A stretch of 64,000 nt of DNA from Bacteroides cellulosilyticus (GTDB lineage Bacteria; Bacteroidota; Bacteroidia; Bacteroidales; Bacteroidaceae): the NCBI RefSeq assembly GCF_020091405.1, contig NZ_CP081903.1:2170001-2234000 (forward strand). The letters run 5' to 3'. The translations under genes were made by a program, and so were the position numbers. Shown here piece after piece: positions 17,501-25,017 of the stretch. Numbering within the stretch: the first letter of the stretch is position 1; the number at the start of each line of letters is the position of its first letter. The notes beneath the pieces are model-generated. The model was given only the letters and a program-made list of their open reading frames with translations, was not told the DNA's origin and ran no database searches.

Positions 17501-17989
17501 ATGATGGTAACGGTGATCTGCTTCCCCATTGCCTAAAACAACTTCACCCAGTAGGTTAACGTTCTGTCCAACCTTTTGCTGTGCACGTTCGGACAGGTGT
17601 CGGGTTAACTTGGGACGTGCTTCATCAAGGATAACTTTGGACGTATCCATGCGTAAGCGTTTCTTTATAATAGGTATGGCAATGAAGTCGAAATGATGTC
17701 CGAAGGCCTGGTACATTTTAAAGAGGAAAGTATCCCGCTTATTCAGAAATTCGGGTACTCCATAGCGGTCTATCAGAGTCTTAATGCGGGTGGCAAGTTT
17801 CTTGCGATCACGTATCTGCGAAGATTCATCCAGCATTTTCACCAGGAACTTCTTGTCCTGCGGACGTTGCACCATGACGGCATATTTATGCTGTTCTTTG
17901 CGCTCTTCGTTTGTGATGGTTTGCTCACACGTGTTGTGTAGCTTCAGTACCCATTCTTGTACCTCGGCTATGGTAGGTCTATTATCCAT
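14555..17989 (-). CDS. putA: bifunctional proline dehydrogenase / L-glutamate gamma-semialdehyde dehydrogenase
   Basis: 1144 residues. The N-terminal proline dehydrogenase barrel (about 100-460) shows VKISGIYAQ, RLVKGCNLEME and the flavin-site region GVASHNLFTIAYA. The C-terminal P5C dehydrogenase (about 510-1030) shows VISPWNFPCAIPIGG, GNTVILKPA, ETGGKNAIIL (general base Glu), the catalytic Cys in GNAGQKCSACS, and NRGITGAIVNRQPFGG. It oxidises proline via P5C to glutamate using FAD and then NAD. The N-terminal ribbon-helix-helix repressor domain of the enteric PutA is absent, so it does not regulate itself that way. It is preceded by a leader of about 180 bases containing a stable nested stem-loop. 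Confidence 0.95.
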   Translation of the reverse strand: MDNRPTIAEVQEWVLKLHNTCEQTITNEERKEQHKYAVMVQRPQDKKFLVKMLDESSQIRDRKKLATRIKTLIDRYGVPEFLNKRDTFLFKMYQAFGHHFDFIAIPIIKKRLRMDTSKVILDEARPKLTRHLSERAQQKVGQNVNLLGEVVLGNGEADHRYHHYLEALEAPDINYISVKISGIYAQTHALNYEESFPELVKRMSALYQKAIDFPHTDENGVKRAKFVNLDMEEYKDSHFTLRLFKTVLSKPEFKDYSAGIVVQAYLPDAYDFQTELLEFAKARVAEGGAPLKMRLVKGCNLEMETVISSLRGWPNPILSTKTEVDANYLHILERALLPENAKVLHIGVASHNLFTIAYAYLLSQKNNSSEYMTFEMLEGMADHVWRAQSQLGNHIILYAPVVKNEHFLNAVSYLVRRMDENTAPDNFLTHSFNLKPGTDTWNFLQKQFEEAYHKKDSVSHIPTRTQNRLLPYSSVPPSDVMKNEPDTDFDLPQNQEWVRNIFAKWKKSSGDTPEIIPLQIGAETIVCEKRHKYMDRCQNDEVCICEMSQANTEQVKQIIGIAEKDPAGWRNTTLEERHRIMFEAANRLGDMRGDLIGSMCAVTGKTVVEGDVEVSEGIDYARFYTTTMKKFAALHDVDITSKGTILVISPWNFPCAIPIGGIVAGLAGGNTVILKPATVAAPVAWLFAKAFWDAGVPKEALQVIITDREALKELTTASAIKHIILTGGTDTAQSIARTNPSTPLSAETGGKNAIILTASGDRDHAIMNIVASAFGNAGQKCSACSLLLVERSVYEDKNFQDKLKDAATSMKVGSVWEAGNVVGPMITNRNDKLLQALTLEPGESWLVPPKFIDEKQYILAPTVKWGVKPGSYSFRTELFGPMLSVACIDNLQQGIELVNSLDYGLTSGLQSLDENEQKLWKNSILAGNLYINRGITGAIVNRQPFGGMKLSAFGGGVKAGGPNYCACLVKITDKPESNTDYKQSYPHVYEEEFAHARDINKLYGEQNAFRYLPLKNMVLRLFPGDSNEEAEMIALAAKLCHTPLTISFAPNDDRTTALSSTGCTLKKETFDEFLKTMRTYERIRTCGADIPMEMYEEAARRNKYIATAKPVKNGRVELIHYIKEQSISFEYHRYGSILDVPPVE

Positions 17990-18172
17990 AATCTATTCAT
18001 GTTTAGTAAATGACTGAAAATAAATATCACTCGCGAACTAAAAACATGAATAAAGGGTGGGACTGAACATTACGGCACGATACCGGTGCAAGGTCTGGAG
18101 AGCTTGCTGTGAAAACCGGTCAAAGATTAATCTTCTGCCCATAGTACAGTGATGTTAAAGGTTAATGTATGC
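17990..18172 (-). promoter_or_regulatory. structured 5' leader of putA, candidate cis-regulatory RNA
   Basis: From the predicted start near 18172 to the ATG at 17989 there are about 180 bases without a frame. On the minus strand the core at 18082-18120 folds as ACCGGT, 7 bases, GCAAG, 10-base loop, CTTGC, ACCGGT. TGGG (18138-18141) can close an outer helix with CCCA (18058-18061), and AGATTAATCT near 18125-18134 is a small palindrome. It does not match the conserved cores of the TPP or cobalamin riboswitches as I remember them. The ligand, if any, is unknown. Confidence 0.5.
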
Positions 18173-18178
18173 CTGATG

Positions 18179-18208
18179 CAAATATACACTAATTCTTTTA
18201 TTATCAAA
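18179..18208 (-). promoter_or_regulatory. putA promoter
   Basis: Minus strand: TTTG (18205-18208), 18 bases, TATATTTG (18179-18186), a near-consensus Bacteroides promoter. It places the start about 180 bases before the putA ATG. Confidence 0.75.
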
Positions 18209-18240
18209 GGGAGAGGGGAATATATTTGTTCTGTGGATTA

Positions 18241-18292
18241 TAAAAAACACCTCATTGCCGTCACTATTTTATAGTTTGGCAATGAGGTGTTG
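18241..18292 (-). terminator. korB terminator
   Basis: AACACCTCATTGCC (18246-18259) and its exact complement (18278-18291) enclose an 18-base loop. On the minus strand the stem is followed by TTTTTTA. Confidence 0.85.
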
Positions 18293-18325
18293 TAAGAGGG
18301 AAGCGGATTTATACTTGCGTATAGT

Positions 18326-19330
18326 TTACTTCACTTCCCAAATATCATTTGTCATCAACAGTTCCTTGAAGTTGTGATACTTCTTCTTTGCTGATACTTC
18401 TTCAATCTGTTCCATTACAGCATCGTCATAAGTCGGAGCTTCTACATCGCGGATCACACCGAGAGCAACCGGAAAGTCAGGACCTTCCATCAGAGCCAAT
18501 TTCAGTTGCAATGTATTATCCATGCAGTGTGCATCATGAACGAGGATATCCTTTTCCGTGATACCGTTCTCGCCCAACTTCACAACTTTCAGTCCGAAGC
18601 CTTCCTGCATCAATCCAAACTCTTTGTTCTCACCGAAAAGCATCGGCTTACCGTGTTCCAGATAGATAGCATTCTTGGCACGTCCGTCTTTGTTGTATAC
18701 AGAGTCGTAGGTTCCGTCATTGAAGATAACGCAGTGTTGCAGAATCTCACACACAGCGGCTCCTTTATGGTTAGCAGCAGCCTTCAGAACTTCTCCTGTA
18801 CCGGGACCATCTGTAGCTACACAGCGTGCAAAGAAACGTCCACGGGCACCGAAGCAGAGTTCAGCTGGGTGGAACGGATCTTCTACCGTACCATAAGGAG
18901 AGGATTTGCTGACGAAGCCACGGGGAGACGTCGGAGAATATTGTCCTTTTGTCAAACCGTAGATGCGGTTGTTCAGCAACAGAATGTTGATATCTATATT
19001 GCGACGGATAGCATGGATAAAGTGGTTACCACCGATAGCCAGACCGTCACCGTCACCTGAAACCTGCCAAACGCTCAGGTTAGGATTGGTTACTTTACAT
19101 CCGGTAGAGATGGCGGCAGCACGTCCGTGGATAGTCTGCATCGCATACGTATTCATATAATAAGGTAGACGGCTAGAGCAACCGATACCCGAAATAACGG
19201 CAGTTTCCCAAGGTTTAACACCGATTTCTGCCAACGCTTTGTGCAGTGAATTCAAGAAGAAGTGGTCACCGCAACCCGGACACCAACGAGGTTGTCCTTT
19301 TTTGAAATCTTTAGCTGTATATTCGCTCAT
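18326..19330 (-). CDS. korB: 2-oxoglutarate (2-oxoacid):ferredoxin oxidoreductase, beta subunit
   Basis: 334 residues. The N-terminal PRWCPGCGDHFFLNSLHKAL carries the conserved CPGCG. The thiamine pyrophosphate site is SGDGDGLAIGGNHFIHAIRR with NNRIYGLTKGQYSPTS (GDG to N motif). With KorA it oxidises a 2-oxoacid with CoA to acyl-CoA, reducing ferredoxin; the reverse reaction can fix CO2. It follows korA on the same strand after 107 bases that contain a long inverted repeat. The gene symbol follows the common Kor naming, but the substrate (2-oxoglutarate or another 2-oxoacid) is not provable from sequence. Confidence 0.92.
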   Translation of the reverse strand: MSEYTAKDFKKGQPRWCPGCGDHFFLNSLHKALAEIGVKPWETAVISGIGCSSRLPYYMNTYAMQTIHGRAAAISTGCKVTNPNLSVWQVSGDGDGLAIGGNHFIHAIRRNIDINILLLNNRIYGLTKGQYSPTSPRGFVSKSSPYGTVEDPFHPAELCFGARGRFFARCVATDGPGTGEVLKAAANHKGAAVCEILQHCVIFNDGTYDSVYNKDGRAKNAIYLEHGKPMLFGENKEFGLMQEGFGLKVVKLGENGITEKDILVHDAHCMDNTLQLKLALMEGPDFPVALGVIRDVEAPTYDDAVMEQIEEVSAKKKYHNFKELLMTNDIWEVK

Positions 19331-19337
19331 GATGTTC

Positions 19338-19440
19338 TTAAGTTTTAAGTTGATAAGTTTTTTAGTAGCTACGAGTTACGAGCTACAAGCTACAAGTCTG
19401 TTCAGAGCAGTACTTGTTACTTGTAGCCTGTAGCTTGTCA
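19338..19440. repeat. 7-bp-period inverted repeat between korA and korB
   Basis: Degenerate heptads (CTACGAG, TTACGAG, CTACAAG, CTACAAG) form a left arm at about 19362-19393. The complementary run (TTGTTAC, TTGTAGC, CTGTAGC, TTGTCAC) forms a right arm at about 19409-19440, overlapping the korA stop. More heptad-like sequence (TAAGTTT, TAAGTTG) extends back to 19338. In the korAB transcript this is a long hairpin between the cistrons. Confidence 0.8.
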
Positions 19441-21285
19441 CTTCTTCAGTATCTCGGTGAAGGCAGCCACCAATTCGCTTACTACGAACGGCTGTCCCTT
19501 GACTTCATTGAATTGATACGGAGTGAAATTATCTACCTTCATGCGGAGATAACCGGCAAATTGTCCCAGATTCTGTTCGGCAACTACCACTTTCTTATAT
19601 TTCTTCAATACTTCAGCCGTATTTTTAGGCAGTGGGTTGATATAAGAGAAGTGAGCTAAGGCTACTTTTTGTCCGGCTTTGTTCATCTCTTCCATAGCAG
19701 AATACAAGTGTCCGTAAGTACCGCCAAAGCCTACAATCAGCAGGTCTGCATCATCTGCACAGCCTTGTACTTCTACATCGGGCACAGCAATCTTTGCAAC
19801 TTTTTCTGCACGCAGGTGGCACATCAGATTGTGGTTTTCAGGATCGGTAGAGATCGCACCAGTGTTGCTGTCTTTTTCCAGACCACCGAGGATATGAGTA
19901 TAGCCTTCTTGTCCCGGAATGGCCCAGTAACGTACCTGGTTCTCAGGGTTGCGTTTATAAGGAGTATAGTTATCCTTCATTTCAGGAGTAACATACTGAG
20001 GTTTGATTTCAGGATATGTATCCAGATTCGGCAGCTTCCATGCACCGGAACCGTTGGCTACGAAACCGTCTGTCAACAGAACTACCGGAGTCATGTGCTC
20101 CAAAGCCATTTTACAAGCTGCATAGGCTGCATCGAAGCAGTTTGTCGGTGAGGTTGCAGCAATAACCGGCATCGGGCTTTCACCGTTACGGCCAAACAAA
20201 GCCTGCAATAAGTCAGTTTGTTCCGATTTAGTCGGCAAACCTGTGGAAGGGCCACCGCGCTGTACGTTCAGAACAACCAGAGGAAGTTCTGTAATCACTG
20301 CCAGGTTCATAGCCTCTGATTTCAGGCAGACACCCGGACCGGAAGTGGTAGTTACAGCCAATGCACCTGCAAAAGATGCACCGATAGCTGTAGCACAGCC
20401 GGAAATCTCATCTTCGCATTGAACGGTAATGACACCTAAAGATTTATGTTTGGAGAGTTCATGTAATACGTCCGTAGCCGGAGTGATAGGATAAGAACCC
20501 AGGAATAACTTCAGACCAGCCTTTTCAGCAGCAGCAATGAAGCCGTAGGCTGTAGCTTTGTTACCCATGATATCCATATATATTCCGGGTGTTTTTATCT
20601 TACTTTCTATCTTATAAGTATGCGCTACAGAAGCATGTGTATTGTGACCATAGTCGTAGCCGGCGTGAATCACCTTGATGTTGGCTTCTGCTATTTCCGG
20701 CTTTTTTGCGAATTTCTCTCTAAGGAAATCTTCTGCAATCTTCAGATCACGATTGAATAACCAGCAAACCAGGCCGAGAGCGAACATGTTGCGGCATTTC
20801 AGCATTGCTTTATTGTCCATACCTGTTTCTGCCAGGCAATCTTTCACCATTTGAGAGATAGGAGCAGCAATCACGTCTTGCTTGATACCCATTTCTTCGA
20901 TAGGATTGTCAGTCTTGAAAGCAGCTTTCTGTAAATCGGAAGCCTGGAAACAGTCTGTGTCGATGATGATACAAGCAGTAGACTTAGCAAACTTATACTG
21001 TGTTTTCAATGCGGCAGCGTTCATAGCTACCAATACGTCGCATTTATCACCCGGGGTGAATACTTTGCTGGCGCCGATGTGTACCTGGAAACCTGATACG
21101 CCGGTCAGAGAACCTTGCGGGGCGCGGATATCTGCGGGATAGTCGGGGAAAGTACTGATGTCATTTCCCACCGTAGCCGATACTGTTGAAAAGATGTTGC
21201 CGGCGAGCTGCATACCATCGCCGGAGTCTCCGGAAAAGCGGACTACCACTTGATCCAGTTCTTTTACCATCATGTCGTTTGCCAT
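19438..21285 (-). CDS. korA: 2-oxoglutarate (2-oxoacid):ferredoxin oxidoreductase, fused gamma-alpha subunit
   Basis: 615 residues. The N-terminal gamma-type domain (about 10-200) begins VVRFSGDSGDGMQLAGNIFS. The alpha/pyrimidine-binding domain follows (about 215-600), with YPITPATDVLHELS, VQCEDEISGCATAIGASFAG, TTSGPGVCLKSEAMNLAV and QRGGPSTGLPTKSEQ. This gamma-alpha fusion is the common Bacteroidetes form, paired with KorB. The complex is cytoplasmic and oxygen-sensitive. Its 3' end lies inside the inverted repeat that separates it from korB. A TACTTTTTG box on the minus strand at 21355-21363 may be its -7 element. Confidence 0.94.
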   Translation of the reverse strand: MANDMMVKELDQVVVRFSGDSGDGMQLAGNIFSTVSATVGNDISTFPDYPADIRAPQGSLTGVSGFQVHIGASKVFTPGDKCDVLVAMNAAALKTQYKFAKSTACIIIDTDCFQASDLQKAAFKTDNPIEEMGIKQDVIAAPISQMVKDCLAETGMDNKAMLKCRNMFALGLVCWLFNRDLKIAEDFLREKFAKKPEIAEANIKVIHAGYDYGHNTHASVAHTYKIESKIKTPGIYMDIMGNKATAYGFIAAAEKAGLKLFLGSYPITPATDVLHELSKHKSLGVITVQCEDEISGCATAIGASFAGALAVTTTSGPGVCLKSEAMNLAVITELPLVVLNVQRGGPSTGLPTKSEQTDLLQALFGRNGESPMPVIAATSPTNCFDAAYAACKMALEHMTPVVLLTDGFVANGSGAWKLPNLDTYPEIKPQYVTPEMKDNYTPYKRNPENQVRYWAIPGQEGYTHILGGLEKDSNTGAISTDPENHNLMCHLRAEKVAKIAVPDVEVQGCADDADLLIVGFGGTYGHLYSAMEEMNKAGQKVALAHFSYINPLPKNTAEVLKKYKKVVVAEQNLGQFAGYLRMKVDNFTPYQFNEVKGQPFVVSELVAAFTEILKK

Positions 21286-21734
21286 AATTTCGTATTACTA
21301 TGATTAATTTATAGGATCACTTAAAATCTGTTCTTATGTTGGTTGGGGTACTTACAAAAAGTACTACGCTTTTAAAGATGCGTTTGCAAATGTCGGAAAG
21401 TTATGCGACTTGGCAAAATCTTTTCGAATTAATCTGTGATTGTGTACTAAAAGAATTGATAAATGAGTGTTTTTTGATATTTGGAGTGAACAAAACTCTG
21501 ACTATGTGTCTGACTTGAACGAATAAAAGTTGCATATTATCATTTATTTTTGGTTGCATAACTGTTGACTAAATGTAAGATTGGGTCACCAATATACTAC
21601 TGTTTGTAGCTAATTTAGGTTGACACTTTGATAAAATCTTGTGTAGACTGTATTTCTTTAACTTCTCGATAAAAGATTCATTCGCCCTTGTTAAATCGGG
21701 AGAATGCTTTATCTTTGCAACCGCAAATGTTTTT
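21286..21734. other. gene-less stretch between korA and the tRNA gene
   Basis: Holds the likely korA promoter near 21355 and the tRNA promoter at 21687-21717. A plus-strand open frame at 21336-21518 has no protein-like features. I see nothing else in it. Confidence 0.6.
21687..21717 (+). promoter_or_regulatory. tRNA-Arg promoter
   Basis: CTTG (21687-21690) as a -33 element, 19 bases, then TATCTTTG (21710-21717), a perfect -7 box, 17 bases before the tRNA. Confidence 0.75.
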
Positions 21735-21806
21735 GGTCCTGTAGTTCAACGGATAGAATAGAAGTTTCCTAAACTTTAGATAGGGGTTCGATTCCCCTCG
21801 GGACTA
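21735..21806 (+). tRNA. tRNA-Arg, anticodon CCU
   Basis: 72 bases fold as a full cloverleaf. The acceptor stem is 21735-21741 with 21799-21805 (including wobble pairs), the D arm GTTC/GAAT, the anticodon loop TTCCTAA with anticodon CCT at the centre (reads AGG), and the T arm AGGGG TTCGATT CCCCT. Discriminator A at 21806. CCA is not encoded and must be added. It converges on secDF with a shared terminator. Confidence 0.93.
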
Positions 21807-21811
21807 CAAAA

Positions 21812-21850
21812 CAAAAAAGGGAAGCCATTTATTCGGCTTCCCTTTTTTGT
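21812..21850. terminator. bidirectional terminator between tRNA-Arg and secDF
   Basis: AAAAAAGGGAAGCC with GGCTTCCCTTTTTT around an 8-base loop. It is symmetric and serves both converging genes. It uses almost the same stem as the rpsO terminator. Confidence 0.85.
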
Positions 21851-21868
21851 TTTGTTACTATATAGTTC

Positions 21869-24868
21869 TTATTTTGCTACTTCAACAGCAGGCTCAACAA
21901 TCTTTTTGTTCTTCATCATCATATATGCGATAGGAGATGCAACGAACAGAGAAGATAATGTACCGATTACAACACCGAGAATCATTGCAAATGCGAAACT
22001 GCGGATAGAGTCACCACCAAGGATGAAGATACACAGCAGCACGATTAATGTACTCAATGAAGTATTTATGGTACGTGCCAGAGTCGTATTCAACGAATCA
22101 TTGAACAATTGCTTTCTGTCACGTTTCGGGTACAGGCCGAAGAATTCACGTACACGGTCGAAGATTACCACTTTATCATTGATAGAGTAACCGATAGCCG
22201 TAAGGATAGCACCGATAAATGTCTGGTCAATTTCAAGAGAGAACGGCATCCAACCCCAGCACAATGAATAAGCGCCAAGAATCATTAATGTATCACTGGT
22301 CAGTGCAACTACGGAACCCACACTATATGCAATGTTGCGGAAACGGATCAAGATGTAGAGACCGATGGCGATAAGAGCGAGAACTACAGACCACATGGCC
22401 GAAGTCTTGATATCATCTGCGATACTCGGACCTACTTTCTGTGAGCTGACGATACTGCCACCTGTGTGATTTTCGCGGTCGATGAATGTCTCCAGCGTGA
22501 TGTTCTGCGTCAATACCGGTTTCAGCGTTTCATACAGATATGCTTCGATTTCTGAATCGACATTATTACCTTCTTCTTCGATACGGTAGTTTGTACTGAT
22601 ACGTACAGTCTTCTTATCGGTACCGATAGCAATTACACTTACATTAGAATCACCGAACTTGCTGGCGATTAACTCACGTACTTGTTCCGGTTCTACGGCG
22701 TTTTCAAACTGTACCTTGAAGTTGCGTCCACCGGTGAAGTCGATACTCTGGCTCAAGCCACGTACGAACAGTGAACCGATACAGATAACAAGGATAATGC
22801 CTGTAATTGTAAACCATTGCTTATTTCTACCCATGAAGTCGAAATGTACATTCGTCATCAGGTTCTTAGAGATCTTAGAAGAGAAAGTCAGGTTCAGCCA
22901 TTTATCTTTATTCATGAAGTATTCATATACCAGACGTGTCATGAACACAGCGGTAAAGAATGAAATCAAGATACCGATAATCAAGGTCGTGGCAAAACCA
23001 CGGATAGGACCTGTACCGAAATTAAACAGGATAACACCCGTGATGATAGACGTTAAATTTGAGTCGAAGATAGCGGAGAATGCATTAGAATAACCGTCTG
23101 CGAGGGCTTTTTTCACACCCTTACCTGCGCGTAACTCTTCTTTTGTACGTTCATAGATCAACACGTTCGCATCCACAGCCATACCCAGGGCTAACACCAT
23201 ACCGGCAATACCGGACATTGTCAGAGCCGCCTGGAAGGATGAAAGGATACCCATTGTAAAGAACATGTTCAGTACCAATGCGCCGTTGGCAACCATACCC
23301 GGAATGAAACCGTACATGGAGCACATATAAACCATCAATAGTATTAATGCTACGATGAATGAGAATACACCGGCGTTAATAGAAGCCTGTCCCAAAGACG
23401 GACCTACGATATCTTCCTGAACGATACGTGCGGGAGCCGGCATCTTACCGGATTTCAGTACGTTTGCTAAGTCCTTTGCCTGTTCGGGAGTAAAGTGACC
23501 CGTGATTTGTGAGTTACCACCTGTAATTTCAGTATTTACATTCGGTGCAGAATATACATAGCCGTCCAATACGATAGCGATGCTCTTACCGATGTTTTGT
23601 TTAGTCAACTGTGCCCAGCGGCGTGAACCGTCTGTATTCATTGACATACTTACGGCAGGTTTACCAAACTGATCGTATTCGTCTTTAGCGCTTACAACAA
23701 CATCACCTTCCAGCGGAGCGCGTCCGTTACGTTCGGTTGAGCGGATAGCGTAAAGTTCGAAAGTTTGTCCTTTCGGATCATATTCGTAAGCGGAAACACC
23801 CCATTTCAGACGAAGGTCTTTCGGGAGTTCGGCTTGAATTTCTTTCATGGAAAGATATTTGTTGATGTCAGCAGTATCCTTGTAATTAGCATAAGCTACA
23901 ACAGGACCTTGCCCGCTGGAGTTAACCTGCAGTACAGCCAGCAACGGATGTTCTTTCTTGATTTGTGCAAGATCGACGGATTGTGCTTTGTTTTCACCTT
24001 TCAATGCAGCGGCAAGACTGTCGGCGGTGCTGGTAGCTTGCGCTACAACCGGAGCAGCGGTGCTGTCAACAGCTGCACTGTCAGCAGGTGCTTCATTGGC
24101 TAAAATGCTACGCAGTTTGTTATCAGCAGCTTGCAGATAAGGTGCAACATCCTTTGCGTTGTATGTTTCCCAAAACTCCAGATTAGCGGAACCTTGAAGT
24201 AATTTTCTTACACGTTCCGGTTCCTTGATACCCGGAAGTTCCACCATGATACGTCCCATCTTGTCTTCCAGACTTTGGATGTTGGGCTGAACCACACCAA
24301 AACGGTCGATACGAGTACGGAGTACGTTGTATGAGTTGTCAACAGCGGCTTTTACTTCCGTGCGCAGTACCTTTTCTACTTCCGCGTCGGAGGTCTTTTG
24401 GTTAACTTTGTCTTTTAACTGTTGAGTGGCGAAAAGCTCGGAAAGACGTGCGTCCGGAGCAATTTTGTGATACTCTCTCACAAACAACGTAATGACGTCG
24501 TCCTGGCTGCTAATAGCCTGTTTTGCAGCATTTGCCAATGCTTGATTGAATGCTTCGTCGGGTTTGTTGTCCGCCAATGCTTTGATTACATCGGGAACGG
24601 AAACTTCGAGGATGACGTTCATACCACCCTTTAAGTCCAAACCTAAACTGATCTCCATCTCTCGGCACTGTTTCAGTGTCCAATTGCCGAAGAATACTTT
24701 CTCATTAGCCAGAGAATCCAGGTAGTCCTGCTCTACTTTCACATCGCCTTTTGCAAACTCTTTAGCCTTATTGGTATAATGGCGAGTCACAAAAGAAAAG
24801 GAGAGATAGAACACACACACCAGTGTGAGCAATACCGCAAAAACCTTTACAAATCCTTTGTTTTGCAT
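21869..24868 (-). CDS. secDF: protein translocase SecD-SecF fusion
   Basis: 999 residues. SecD part: first TM near the N-terminus, LGLDLKGGMNVILEV (P1 entry), a periplasmic domain with a low-complexity Ala/Asp insert (about 245-290), and the TM bundle with GMAVDANVLIYERTKEEL. SecF part: from about residue 680, with SQSIDFTGGRNFKVQF and ILTAIGYSINDKVVIFDRVRE. The fused form is the Bacteroidetes norm. It sits in the inner membrane with SecYEG and uses proton motive force to help pull exported proteins out. It is probably monocistronic, with the -7 box TATATTTG at 24927-24934. Confidence 0.96.
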   Translation of the reverse strand: MQNKGFVKVFAVLLTLVCVFYLSFSFVTRHYTNKAKEFAKGDVKVEQDYLDSLANEKVFFGNWTLKQCREMEISLGLDLKGGMNVILEVSVPDVIKALADNKPDEAFNQALANAAKQAISSQDDVITLFVREYHKIAPDARLSELFATQQLKDKVNQKTSDAEVEKVLRTEVKAAVDNSYNVLRTRIDRFGVVQPNIQSLEDKMGRIMVELPGIKEPERVRKLLQGSANLEFWETYNAKDVAPYLQAADNKLRSILANEAPADSAAVDSTAAPVVAQATSTADSLAAALKGENKAQSVDLAQIKKEHPLLAVLQVNSSGQGPVVAYANYKDTADINKYLSMKEIQAELPKDLRLKWGVSAYEYDPKGQTFELYAIRSTERNGRAPLEGDVVVSAKDEYDQFGKPAVSMSMNTDGSRRWAQLTKQNIGKSIAIVLDGYVYSAPNVNTEITGGNSQITGHFTPEQAKDLANVLKSGKMPAPARIVQEDIVGPSLGQASINAGVFSFIVALILLMVYMCSMYGFIPGMVANGALVLNMFFTMGILSSFQAALTMSGIAGMVLALGMAVDANVLIYERTKEELRAGKGVKKALADGYSNAFSAIFDSNLTSIITGVILFNFGTGPIRGFATTLIIGILISFFTAVFMTRLVYEYFMNKDKWLNLTFSSKISKNLMTNVHFDFMGRNKQWFTITGIILVICIGSLFVRGLSQSIDFTGGRNFKVQFENAVEPEQVRELIASKFGDSNVSVIAIGTDKKTVRISTNYRIEEEGNNVDSEIEAYLYETLKPVLTQNITLETFIDRENHTGGSIVSSQKVGPSIADDIKTSAMWSVVLALIAIGLYILIRFRNIAYSVGSVVALTSDTLMILGAYSLCWGWMPFSLEIDQTFIGAILTAIGYSINDKVVIFDRVREFFGLYPKRDRKQLFNDSLNTTLARTINTSLSTLIVLLCIFILGGDSIRSFAFAMILGVVIGTLSSLFVASPIAYMMMKNKKIVEPAVEVAK

Positions 24869-24926
24869 GTTACTTTTAGTTTATTATGATTACTTTTTTA
24901 ATTAATTTCTGTTGCGTACAAGGCTG

Positions 24927-24934
24927 CAAATATA
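24927..24934 (-). promoter_or_regulatory. -7 box of secDF
   Basis: TATATTTG on the minus strand, 58 bases before the ATG at 24868. No clear -33 element. Confidence 0.5.
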
Positions 24935-25017
24935 GTTTTTTTTTCACATTCGGAAGTAAAAGGAACTCAAATATTTGCACATGATAAAGAATTAACTCCC
25001 TCCGTATAGCAATGTTT

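Noticed and set aside
18055..18145. Cobalamin riboswitch on the plus strand (ACCGGTGCAAG resembles part of the core)
   Set aside because: No B12 box, the remaining core does not match, and there is no plus-strand gene downstream; the minus-strand promoter explains the region as the putA leader.
21336..21518. Plus-strand open frame upstream of the tRNA
   Set aside because: Lies over the korA promoter area and has no protein-like features.
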